A stretch of 16,412 nt of DNA. Origin: an uncultured Oscillospiraceae bacterium (lineage in GTDB: Bacteria > Bacillota > Clostridia > Oscillospirales > Oscillospiraceae). Shown here piece after piece: positions 5,218-11,838 of this stretch; within the stretch, counting starts at the first letter, position 1, and each line of letters starts with the position of its first letter. The stretch spans positions 1 through 16,412 of the forward strand of contig CAKTXO010000028.1 of NCBI GenBank assembly GCA_934630985.1. The letters are read 5' to 3'. The position numbers and the translations under genes are program-made. Under the pieces are notes generated by a model, which was given only the letters and a program-made list of their open reading frames with translations, was not told the DNA's origin and made no database searches.

Positions 5218-6915
5218 ATGCTGAATATTGACGGCTATTCGGTAGAAGCTGGGCCAGGGGAAAGCCTGCTGGATCTGATTTCCAGGCTGCCCATTCCGGC
5301 GGAAAAGCTATCGGAGCGGCCTCTGGCGGCGAAAATCGCCGGAGAGGTCTTCACCCTCAACTATGTTCCCCTGCGGCAGAAGGATGCCCAGGGAGAGCGG
5401 CCTTCCATGCGGCAGGCCATGGCGGCATCGGAAGGAAAGGTACATCTGCTGCGCTACACCGACGAGGCCGGAAAGGAATGCTATCTGCGAACTGCCCTCT
5501 TTGCCGTATTTCTGGCATTGAAGCAGTGCTGCCCCAGAGCCAGAGGCAAGGTCAGCTGCACTCTGGGTTCTAGCGTGTATGTCCAGGTCTCCGGAGCCAA
5601 GAACTTCTCCGCCGAGGAGCTGAAGGAAACCCTTCAGAAGCTGGTAGATCAGAACATTCCTCTGATTCGTCGGCGGGTGCCCCTGCACCAGGCGGTGGAG
5701 CGGTTCCGGGCAGAGGGACAGGAGGACAAGGCGCGGCTTCTTCGCTGGCGCAGCACCAATTATTTCGACGAATATGTATACAAGGGCTACGCCGATTATT
5801 TCTACGGGGAAATGCTGCCAACCACCGGCTATTTGACGGTGTGGGATATTGTGCCCGCGGAAAGGGGCTTCCTTCTCATTTATCCGGATGACCGAAGCCC
5901 GGATTTCTGCGCAAAAGTACCGGATATGCCAAACTTTTTCTCGGTGTTTGCCGAGGGAGAGCGGTGGTGCTCCCTGATGGCCTGCGAAACCGTGGCAGAC
6001 CTGAACGAGCTGACAGGCTCCGGCAAAATCCGGGAGCTGATCCGGGTGAACGAGGCTCTGCACGAAAAGCGGTTTTCCCAGGTGGCGGACATGGTCTGCC
6101 AGCGGGGAGCCAAGGCCGTGATGCTGGCAGGCCCCAGCTCCTCCGGCAAGACTACCTCTGCCCATCGGCTGGCGACCCAGCTCCGGGTGCACGGGAAGAA
6201 GCCCGTGCTCATGAGCCTGGACGACTATTACATCGACCGGGACAAAATCGCCCCTGGGCCTGACGGCAAGCTGGATTTGGAGCACATCAATACCATTGAT
6301 ACGGCTCTGTTCCGGGAGCAGATGGGAAAGCTTCTGGCAGGGGAGAAGGTGGCGCTGCCTACCTTCAACTTCATTACCGGCCGCCGGGAGTGGCGGGGGC
6401 AGGAGCTGGCACTGGACGCAGATTCCGTAATCATCGTGGAGGGGCTTCATGGACTGAATCCGGCTATGCAGCCGGAGAATGTGGACAAGAGCCTGATTTT
6501 CCGGATGTATGTCAGCCCTCTGCTGCCGCTGAACCTGGACGACCACAACCGGATTCCCACCAGCTACTTGCGGCTGCTGCGGAGAATCGTCCGGGACTAC
6601 GAGACCCGGGGAGCTACGGTGCAGCACACCATCTCCATGTGGGACAGCGTAAGACGGGGAGAGCAGCGGTGGATTTTCCCTTATCAGGAGAACGCGGATG
6701 TGATTTTCAACAGCTCCACCCTCTATGAGCTGGCGGTGCTGAAAACCTACATTTTCCCCCTGCTTACCGCAGTGCAGCCGGAGGATTCCTGCTATGACGA
6801 GGTGCGGGGCATCGTGAAAATCCTTAACTATGTAAAGGCTGCCCAGGTGGACGACGAGATTCCACCGACCAGTCTGGTGCGGGAATTTATTGGTGGAAAC
6901 ACCTTCTATCGATAA
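5218..6915 (+). CDS. Nucleoside kinase with ThrRS-like N-terminus (uridine kinase family)
   Basis: This 565-residue cytoplasmic protein belongs to the clostridial family that joins an N-terminal region resembling the TGS and second additional domain of threonyl-tRNA synthetase to a C-terminal uridine/cytidine kinase (PRK/Udk-type P-loop) domain. The first 60 residues look like a TGS ubiquitin-like fold. Residues about 60-240 are the synthetase-like region. The kinase starts near 280 and has Walker A GPSSSGKTT (305-313), SLDDYYIDRD about 22 residues further on (the DDYY of uridine kinases), HINTIDTALF, TFNFITGRREW, and VIIVEGLHGL as the Walker B/lid region. It should phosphorylate a nucleoside with NTP. 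The substrate and the role of the ThrRS-like part are not settled. AAGGAGGAGT (5201-5210) lies upstream of both an in-frame GTG (5215) and the ATG (5218). I chose ATG, but GTG is nearly as good. An ATG at 5175 lacks a ribosome binding site. Confidence 0.9.
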   Translation: MLNIDGYSVEAGPGESLLDLISRLPIPAEKLSERPLAAKIAGEVFTLNYVPLRQKDAQGERPSMRQAMAASEGKVHLLRYTDEAGKECYLRTALFAVFLALKQCCPRARGKVSCTLGSSVYVQVSGAKNFSAEELKETLQKLVDQNIPLIRRRVPLHQAVERFRAEGQEDKARLLRWRSTNYFDEYVYKGYADYFYGEMLPTTGYLTVWDIVPAERGFLLIYPDDRSPDFCAKVPDMPNFFSVFAEGERWCSLMACETVADLNELTGSGKIRELIRVNEALHEKRFSQVADMVCQRGAKAVMLAGPSSSGKTTSAHRLATQLRVHGKKPVLMSLDDYYIDRDKIAPGPDGKLDLEHINTIDTALFREQMGKLLAGEKVALPTFNFITGRREWRGQELALDADSVIIVEGLHGLNPAMQPENVDKSLIFRMYVSPLLPLNLDDHNRIPTSYLRLLRRIVRDYETRGATVQHTISMWDSVRRGEQRWIFPYQENADVIFNSSTLYELAVLKTYIFPLLTAVQPEDSCYDEVRGIVKILNYVKAAQVDDEIPPTSLVREFIGGNTFYR

Positions 6916-6966
6916 TACTATTTCTTGGGGTGTATCTGAAAACTCGTATAATAAGGAGATATTTTA

Positions 6967-7155
6967 ATGGCAGACAAGCGGTTTGTGCGAATTCACGGGG
7001 AGGGCACCCTGACTGTTTCGGAAATCTGGGTGGATACCAAAACCGGAGTGAATTATCTGTTCCATCAGAGCGGCTACGGCGGGGGACTGACGGTGCTGCT
7101 GGATCGGGACGGCAAGCCGGTGGTTTCCCCGCTGCCGGTGAAGGAAGAAAAGTGA
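6967..7155 (+). CDS. DUF6440 family small protein
   Basis: A 62-residue protein with the DUF6440 pattern: an N-terminal KRFVRIHGEG strand, then EIWVDTKTGVNYLFH, a glycine-rich GYGGGLTVLLD and a DGKPVVSP end. The family is common in Clostridia and of unknown function; the fold looks like a small beta sheet, with no signal peptide or membrane segment. AAGGAG (6953-6958) lies eight bases before the ATG. The gene is 51 bp after the nucleoside kinase and shares its orientation, so it is probably co-transcribed. A strong terminator follows directly. Confidence 0.85.
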   Translation: MADKRFVRIHGEGTLTVSEIWVDTKTGVNYLFHQSGYGGGLTVLLDRDGKPVVSPLPVKEEK

Positions 7156-7157
7156 AG

Positions 7158-7193
7158 AAAACGCCTCCGGTTCAGATGAACCGGAGGCGTTTT
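7158..7193 (+). terminator. Strong terminator of the kinase/DUF6440 unit
   Basis: A 17-bp perfect stem (7158-7174 with 7177-7193) built on ACGCCTCCGGTTCA and its complement, flanked by A and T runs. It starts two bases after the DUF6440 stop. Confidence 0.93.
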
Positions 7194-7274
7194 GGCGTGA
7201 TGATATGAAAAGCTTTGCAAATATGTGAGTACTTCCGATAAAAGCACCCATAGCAACTCGAAATATTTTGCAGC

Positions 7275-7380
7275 AGTTCCGGCGAAGCGGCCGGGGGATT
7301 CTTAAGGGGGCGGCTTTTCGGCAGCGCCCCTTAAGCCGGCTTCTTATCAATGTTCTTGCCGGGACAAGAACATTGCCCCC
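7275..7380. repeat. Composite palindromic intergenic element
   Basis: This lies in the 419-bp gene-free stretch between the DUF6440 gene and the symporter. Two hairpins follow each other: TTAAGGGG (7302-7309)/CCCCTTAA (7327-7334), whose GC-rich stem can be extended inward, and a perfect ten-base stem AATGTTCTTG (7349-7358)/CAAGAACATT (7365-7374) with loop CCGGGA. No coding frame is convincing on either strand. The arrangement resembles paired-hairpin repeats that I recall from Oscillospiraceae intergenic regions; that match is from memory. Bases 7381-7450 hold nothing I can name. Confidence 0.5.
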
Positions 7381-7450
7381 GGAGGGATTAGCGCCGAAAG
7401 CTTCTGTAAGGCTTGGATTTTAAGCACAAGCTGCCATTTATTGAGGTACG

Positions 7451-7487
7451 GATTGCCACACCAGTGTGAGCACTGGTTCGCAATGAC
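7451..7487. repeat. Short palindromic intergenic repeat, copy 2
   Basis: GATTGCCACACCAGT, a divergent central loop, then CTGGTTCGCAATGA: the same unit as at 2771-2805. It is followed directly by CATGC-GTT-GCATG (a five-base stem). Two copies about 4.7 kb apart with conserved stems and a variable loop argue for a dispersed repeat family. Confidence 0.78.
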
Positions 7488-7533
7488 ATGCGTTGCATGA
7501 GGACAGCCAGAAAATTTGTGGAGCGACCGCATT

Positions 7534-7570
7534 CGGCTCTTTGAGCCGCCTTTCCCTCACAGGGGAAGGC
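7534..7570 (-). terminator. Double hairpin downstream of the symporter gene
   Basis: CGGCTC (7534-7539)/GAGCCG (7543-7548) and GCCTTTCCC (7548-7556)/GGGGAAGGC (7562-7570, one G-T pair) sit just after the symporter stop at 7575-7577. No T run follows on the minus strand, so this may be a weak terminator, an RNA-stabilising end, or another dispersed repeat. Confidence 0.4.
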
Positions 7571-7574
7571 TTAT

Positions 7575-8966
7575 TTACTCGCCAGTGAGGGTATGCTCGT
7601 CCTTGGCGAACTTAGCGACGATATTGCTCAGAGCCAGCACCGCCAGCAGGTTGGGGATGACCATCAGACCATTGAACATGTCGGACATATCCCAGACCAG
7701 GGAGACCTTCTGGGTAGCGCCCACGGCGATGAACACCAGGGCAATGACACCGTAGCAGACCCGGGCGGCCTTCTTGCCGTGGAAGAGCGCCTTGACGTTG
7801 GTCTCGCCGAAGAAGTACCAGCCGATGATGGTGGAGAAGGCGAAGAACAGCAGACAGATGGCAACAAAGGCACTGCCGAAGCTGCCGAAGGCATGGTTGA
7901 AGGCGGCCTGAGCCAGAGCGGTGCCGCTGAGCAGCTCGCCGCTGGCGTCGGTGGTGCCCAGCACGCCAGAGGTGAGAATGACAAGGGCGGTCATATTCAG
8001 AACCACAAAGGTATCGATGAACACGCCGACCATGGCCACAACGCCCTGATCCTGGGGCTTTGCAACCTTGGCAAGGGCGTGGGCGTGGGGAGTAGAGCCC
8101 ATACCGGCTTCGTTGGAGAACAGGCCTCTGGCAACGCCGTAGCGCATGGCCTCCTTAATGGACACGCCCAGCACGCCGCCCAGAACCGCCTGGGGCTTGA
8201 AGGCACCGACGAAAATGGAAGCGATGGCGGGGAGAATCTGATTGGCGTTCATGAAAATGGCAATCAGGGAGCCGATGATGTAGAAGCAGGCCATAATGGG
8301 CACCAGCTTCTCGGTGAAGGCGGCGATCCGCTGGACACCGCCCAGGAAAATGAAGGCGCACACGCCGGCGACCAGCAGACCCATGATCCACTTGGGCACG
8401 CCGAAGGCGGTGTGGAAGGCATCGCCGATGGAGTTGGACTGAACCATGTTGCCCATGAAGCCCAGAGCCAGGATAATGGCCACGGCAAAGAAGCCTGCCA
8501 GGAATACGCCCAGCTTACCCTTGAAGGCGGCCTTGATATAGTAGATGGGACCGCCGGTGACTTCCCCGTGGGCGCCGGTCTGCTTGTATTTCTGAGCCAG
8601 AACCGCCTCACCGTAGATGGTGGACATGCCGAAGAAGGCGGAAATCCACATCCAGAAGATGGCGCCGGGGCCGCCGGAGGCCAGAGCCGTGGCGCAGCCG
8701 GCGATGTTGCCGGTGCCTACCTGGGCGGCGATGGCGGTGGCCAGAGCCTGGAAGGAGCTCATGCCGTCCTTGCCCGCGTTTTCACCGAAAAGCTTGATGT
8801 TGCCGAAGACCCGGCGCATACCTTCGCCGAATTTCCGAATCTGGACGAAGTTCGTGCGGATGGAGAAGTAGATGCCGCTGCCGAGAAGCAGGAACAGAAG
8901 CACAAGCCACTTGTTCCACAGGACGTCATTGACGGCTGCCACGATCTGGGTTACGATGGTTTCCAT
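7575..8966 (-). CDS. Sodium:alanine/glycine symporter (AGCS family)
   Basis: This 463-residue polytopic membrane protein belongs to the alanine or glycine:cation symporter family (AgcS/AlsT) and should import alanine and/or glycine with Na+. Family landmarks include SSFQALATAIAAQVGTGNIAG (about 70-90), with the conserved GTGNI substrate/ion motif, and GGPGAIFWMWISAFFGM just after it. Others are EVTGGPIYYI (about 135-144), the central GLFSNEAGMGSTPHAHA region, and the late IIGWYFFGETNV segment. About ten or eleven hydrophobic segments are present and the length is typical. The ATG at 8966 follows AGAGG with eight-base spacing. The leader contains a tandem glycine riboswitch (9065-9225) and a terminator (8994-9045), which strongly supports glycine as a regulatory ligand and probable substrate. 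The gene is monocistronic. Confidence 0.95.
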   Translation of the reverse strand: METIVTQIVAAVNDVLWNKWLVLLFLLLGSGIYFSIRTNFVQIRKFGEGMRRVFGNIKLFGENAGKDGMSSFQALATAIAAQVGTGNIAGCATALASGGPGAIFWMWISAFFGMSTIYGEAVLAQKYKQTGAHGEVTGGPIYYIKAAFKGKLGVFLAGFFAVAIILALGFMGNMVQSNSIGDAFHTAFGVPKWIMGLLVAGVCAFIFLGGVQRIAAFTEKLVPIMACFYIIGSLIAIFMNANQILPAIASIFVGAFKPQAVLGGVLGVSIKEAMRYGVARGLFSNEAGMGSTPHAHALAKVAKPQDQGVVAMVGVFIDTFVVLNMTALVILTSGVLGTTDASGELLSGTALAQAAFNHAFGSFGSAFVAICLLFFAFSTIIGWYFFGETNVKALFHGKKAARVCYGVIALVFIAVGATQKVSLVWDMSDMFNGLMVIPNLLAVLALSNIVAKFAKDEHTLTGE

Positions 8967-8993
8967 AATTTGACCTCTTTCTTTCCGACAAAC

Positions 8994-9045
8994 AAAAAAA
9001 TCGCCGGACGCGTTATGCTCCAGCGAAAGAAAGTCACGTTCCGGC
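8994..9045 (-). terminator. Riboswitch-controlled intrinsic terminator
   Basis: On the minus strand GCCGGA-A-CGTG (9035-9045) pairs with CGCGTCCGGC (9003-9012): ten pairs with one bulged A and one G-T. GA and a run of seven T (8994-9000) follow. It lies between the glycine aptamers and the symporter ATG, where an expression platform is expected. Confidence 0.82.
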
Positions 9046-9064
9046 TGCCAAGAGGGGAAACGTA

Positions 9065-9225
9065 CTTACTCTGTCCTTTTACCTGAGAGATTCGGCTTGC
9101 GCCTTGCACCTTCGGTACTCACTTCTGAGATTCTCCAGAGCCACATCCATTCTTAGTCCCTACCTGATATCAGGCGCCTGAGAGTGTTACTCCTTCGGCA
9201 GGCTTTCGCCATTCCCCTAAGAACT
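9065..9225 (-). ncRNA. Tandem glycine riboswitch
   Basis: Read on the minus strand, two glycine aptamers follow each other. Aptamer 1 (about 9221-9152) has the closing stem CTTAG/CTAAG, then GGGGAATGGCGAAAGCC, CCGAAGGAGTAACACTCTCAGG and AGGGAC. Aptamer 2 (about 9140-9069) is closed by CTCTG/CAGAG and contains GGAGAATCTCAGAAG, CCGAAGGTGCAAG, CGAATCTCTCAGGTAAAAGG and ACAGAG. The conserved CCGAAGG and CTCTCAGG(TAAAA)GGAC elements of the class are present in both or the second copy as expected. The linker between aptamers is short, as in cooperative tandem switches. The terminator downstream suggests transcriptional control of the symporter. Glycine riboswitches ahead of AGCS genes are known to turn expression off, but the direction here cannot be read with certainty. 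Confidence 0.95.
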
Positions 9226-9255
9226 TCGTTTGTCGTTATGTAATTTACGCTCTTG

Positions 9256-9284
9256 ATGATACACGAAAGGGATGCTTCTGTCAA
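9256..9284 (-). promoter_or_regulatory. Sigma-A promoter of the riboswitch-symporter transcript
   Basis: On the minus strand: perfect TTGACA (9279-9284), 17-bp spacer, TATCAT (9256-9261). Transcription would start near 9249, about 24 nt before aptamer 1. Confidence 0.85.
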
Positions 9285-9377
9285 TCCTTTTTTTGCAATT
9301 TTTACTTCACAAGAGTTTCTTGTGCAAATTGTGGCTATTTTTCCAACATTTGCATGAAAATTTATACCTATTTTTGG

Positions 9378-9405
9378 TTGACACTGGGTCGGATTATGTT
9401 ATAAT
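9378..9405 (+). promoter_or_regulatory. Sigma-A promoter of the pot leader and operon
   Basis: Perfect TTGACA (9378-9383), 16-bp spacer and perfect TATAAT (9400-9405). Transcription would start near 9412. It is divergent from the symporter promoter, with 93 bp between the two -35 boxes. Confidence 0.88.
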
Positions 9406-9411
9406 AAACCT

Positions 9412-9806
9412 AATCTCGATTGGAAAGAGTCTTTCCAAAGCAGGATACGACCGCCGGCGCAAGTCGGCTGAGGCCATACGGACAGCCGGGTCGAATGCCG
9501 AAAACCGTTCGCGGTTGGCAACTTCTGTTGCCTTATTGATTGAGTTAAAAGCTCAGTTTTATAAGTTGGTTACTATAAACCGTGCCCCCAGGCATAAACT
9601 TGTGAAATGGTCAATAAGAGTAGTAAAAGTAATCTTTGCTATATAGACTCTGATCTGATTCGGATTCGAGGACTCTCGAGGCTGCGCGTTTTGGATGCGT
9701 TCTGAGCGCGTGGACGGTTGACACCGGGAAGCGGTGCGCCTTCGCAGAGCCCAATAAACGGAAGTTTCGCAAGCGGTATGCCTTTTGGCGTACCGCTTTT
9801 CATTTT
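9412..9806 (+). ncRNA. Long structured leader RNA upstream of potABCD, class unknown
   Basis: About 390 nt of non-coding sequence lies between a perfect promoter and an intrinsic terminator, ahead of potA. It is rich in hairpins. TTGGAAAGA/TCTTTCCAA spans 9420-9438. GCCGGC-GCAA-GTCGGC (9453-9468) has a GNRA loop. AACCG-TTCG-CGGTT spans 9503-9516, GGCAAC-TTCT-GTTGCC 9517-9532, TCGAG-GACT-CTCGA 9666-9679 and CGGT-TGAC-ACCG 9715-9726. The sequence CGGCTG (9465-9470) can instead pair with CAGCCG (9483-9488), excluding the GNRA hairpin. I see no long plausible reading frame. I looked for the hallmark motifs of T-box, lysine, cobalamin, SAM, glycine, guanidine, ZTP and M-box leaders, and of RNase P, tmRNA and SRP RNA, and found none. 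It could be an attenuating leader for polyamine transport or an independent small RNA gene. Confidence 0.6.
9771..9806 (+). terminator. Intrinsic terminator at the end of the pot leader
   Basis: AAGCGGTATGCC (9771-9782), TTTT loop, GGCGTACCGCTT (9787-9798), then TTCATTTTG. Twelve pairs include one G-T. It lies 32 bp before the potA ATG, so it must be bypassed for transport genes to be expressed from the upstream promoter. The same 3' arm can also pair with AAGCGGTGCGCC at 9729-9740. Confidence 0.85.
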
Positions 9807-9838
9807 GCATTGTGATTCGGGAGAAAGAAGGAAAGAAC

Positions 9839-10957
9839 ATGGAAAAAATCATCGAGCTGAAGAATATCTCCAAATCCTTTGACGGGGAGGTTGTCCTGGA
9901 TAATATCAGCCTGGACATCCATGACAACGAGTTTATCACGCTGCTGGGCCCCTCCGGCTGCGGAAAAACCACCACCCTGCGGATCATCGGCGGCTTTGTA
10001 TATCCTGACCAGGGCGATGTGCTGTTTATGGGCGACCGGATCAACGATGTGCCCCCCCATAAACGGAACGTCAACACCGTGTTCCAGAAATACGCCCTGT
10101 TTCCCCACCTGAACGTCTTTGAAAACGTGGCCTTCCCCCTGCGGGAAAAGAAGGTGCCAAAGAAGGAAATCAAGGAAAAAGTGGACAAAATGCTCAGCAT
10201 GGTCATGCTCTCCGGCTTTGCCCATCGGCGGGTGACAAGCCTGTCCGGCGGTCAGCAGCAGCGGGTGGCCATTGCCCGGGCTCTGGTCAACGAGCCGAAA
10301 ATCCTTCTGCTGGACGAGCCTCTGGGCGCTCTGGACTTGAAACTGCGCAAGGACATGCAACAGGAGCTGAAGAAGATTCAGAAGTCCACGGGAATCACCT
10401 TCATCTTCGTCACCCACGACCAGGAGGAGGCTCTGAGCATGTCCGACACCATCGTGGTCATGAGTGAGGGCAAGATTCAGCAGATCGGTACCCCACAGGA
10501 TATCTATAACGAGCCTGTCAACGCCTTTGTTGCCGACTTCATCGGCGAGAGCAACATCGTGGACGGGGTCATGCTGGCAGACTACAAGGTGCGCTTCGGC
10601 GGCCAGGTTTTCGACTGCCTGGACAAGGGCTTTGCCCCCAACGAGCCGGTGGATGTGGTCATCCGGCCGGAGGATGTGGACATTGTGAAGCCTGAGCCGG
10701 GCGTGCTCCAGGGACTGGTGACCTCCGTGACCTTCATGGGCGTGCACAACGAGGCCATTGTGGACATCGGCGGCTTTAAGTGGATGATTCAGACCACCGA
10801 CCCGGTGGAGGAGGGGAGCTACATCGGCATTTCCCTGGAGCCAGATGCCATCCACATCATGAAAAAGTCCAAGTATTCCGGCATGTTCGGCGATTATTCC
10901 TCCTTCTCCAACGAACTGGACGAGCTGTCCAACCCCGGAGGTGAAGAGGAAGAATGA
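9839..10957 (+). CDS. potA: Spermidine/putrescine ABC transporter ATP-binding protein PotA
   Basis: This 372-residue cytoplasmic ATPase drives polyamine import. The nucleotide-binding domain shows Walker [10 protein letters not shown] (37-45), Q-loop Gln 83 ([10 protein letters not shown]), the ABC signature LSGGQQQR (135-142), Walker B LLLDEP with catalytic Glu 160, the D-loop GALD, and switch His 193 (THDQEEA). The C-terminal part (about 240-372) is the TOBE regulatory region of the MalK/PotA class, with [10 protein letters not shown] typical of PotA. I use the ATG at 9839 with AAGGA six bases upstream; an in-frame ATG at 9785 lies inside the terminator stem and is unlikely. The stop overlaps the potB start by four bases (ATGA), so translation is coupled. 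Transcription comes from 9378-9405 through the leader. Confidence 0.96.
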   Translation: MEKIIELKNISKSFDGEVVLDNISLDIHDNEFITLLGPSGCGKTTTLRIIGGFVYPDQGDVLFMGDRINDVPPHKRNVNTVFQKYALFPHLNVFENVAFPLREKKVPKKEIKEKVDKMLSMVMLSGFAHRRVTSLSGGQQQRVAIARALVNEPKILLLDEPLGALDLKLRKDMQQELKKIQKSTGITFIFVTHDQEEALSMSDTIVVMSEGKIQQIGTPQDIYNEPVNAFVADFIGESNIVDGVMLADYKVRFGGQVFDCLDKGFAPNEPVDVVIRPEDVDIVKPEPGVLQGLVTSVTFMGVHNEAIVDIGGFKWMIQTTDPVEEGSYIGISLEPDAIHIMKKSKYSGMFGDYSSFSNELDELSNPGGEEEE

Positions 10958-11838
10958 GAAATCCGAAACACAGTAAGAACGCCTATCGGGCGGCGCTGGC
11001 ACCTTACAGCATCTGGGCGCTGCTGTTTGTGGTGGTGCCCCTGGTGTTCGTGGCCTACTACGCCTTTACGGATAACCAGTTCGGCTTCACCACGGAAAAT
11101 GTGACCCGGTTCTTTACCGCCACCAGCAGCATTGCCCAGGAGGACGGCTCGTCGGTGGAAGTGCGCACCTACCTTCTGATTTTCATGCGCTCCCTGAAGC
11201 TGGCGGTGATTTCCACCATTGTCTGTCTTCTGATGGGCTATCCCATGGCCTACATCATGGCTCGGGCCAGGGAGAAGACCCAGAAGACCATGGTGACCCT
11301 GATCATGATCCCCATGTGGATGAACTTCCTCATCCGCACCTACGCCTGGATGACGATTTTGCAGGATACCGGCATTCTGAACAGCCTGATCGGGGGGCTT
11401 GGGTTCGGCCCGGTGCACATCATCGGCACGGAGACGGCGGTCATCATCGGTATGGTCTACGACTATTTCCCCTATATGGTGCTGCCCATTTACTCAATCC
11501 TTGCCAAGCTGGACGGAAGACTGCTGGAGGCGGCCCGGGACTTGGGCTGCGGAAGCCTGTCTGTCCTGCGGCGGGTGATCATTCCCCTGAGTATGCCCGG
11601 CGTCATCTCCGGCATTACCATGGTTCTGATTCCTTCCATCAGCACCTTCTATATTTCCCAGAAGCTGGGCAACGGCAAGTTCTTCCTCATCGGCGATGCC
11701 ATCGAGGGGCAGTATGTGGCCAATAACCTTCATTTTGCCGCGGCCATTGCCTTTATTCTGATGCTGATTCTGCTGGTGTGCATGACGGCGGTCAAGTACG
11801 TCACCGCCCGCTACGTCTATGGAGGGAATGAAGAATGA
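10954..11838 (+). CDS. potB: Spermidine/putrescine ABC transporter permease PotB
   Basis: A 294-residue membrane permease with six predicted transmembrane segments. The first lies at about residues 17-36, followed by a larger external loop and a second at about 82-105. The cytoplasmic EAA loop, which docks on PotA, is seen at [25 protein letters not shown] (about 190-214). The [13 protein letters not shown] stretch after it is typical of PotB/PotH proteins. With PotC it forms the heterodimeric channel for polyamine entry. Its ATG overlaps the potA stop and its own stop overlaps the potC start (ATGA in both cases). Confidence 0.95.
   Translation: MRNPKHSKNAYRAALAPYSIWALLFVVVPLVFVAYYAFTDNQFGFTTENVTRFFTATSSIAQEDGSSVEVRTYLLIFMRSLKLAVISTIVCLLMGYPMAYIMARAREKTQKTMVTLIMIPMWMNFLIRTYAWMTILQDTGILNSLIGGLGFGPVHIIGTETAVIIGMVYDYFPYMVLPIYSILAKLDGRLLEAARDLGCGSLSVLRRVIIPLSMPGVISGITMVLIPSISTFYISQKLGNGKFFLIGDAIEGQYVANNLHFAAAIAFILMLILLVCMTAVKYVTARYVYGGNEE

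Noticed and set aside
6947..6952. TATAAT just before the DUF6440 gene as a promoter
   Set aside because: Transcription would start near 6959, after the ribosome binding site at 6953-6958, so the message would lack it. The -35 region is also poor. Co-transcription with the kinase gene is more likely.
7593..9086. A 497-codon plus-strand frame opposite the symporter
   Set aside because: It is the antisense shadow of a clear AGCS gene, rich in Gly, His, Gln and Asp as such shadows are.
9272..9646. A 124-codon plus-strand frame across the symporter promoter and the pot leader
   Set aside because: It covers a promoter on each strand and stable hairpins, has no ribosome binding site and no family resemblance. 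It is a chance frame.
9717..9722. A second TTGACA in the pot leader as an internal promoter
   Set aside because: There is no -10-like sequence at 16-18 bp; the bases belong to a CGGT/ACCG hairpin.
9412..9806. Assignment of the pot leader to RNase P RNA, tmRNA or a T-box
   Set aside because: The hallmark motifs (GAGGAAAGUCC, the tRNA-like ends with a tag frame, and AGGGUGGNACCGCG) are all absent.
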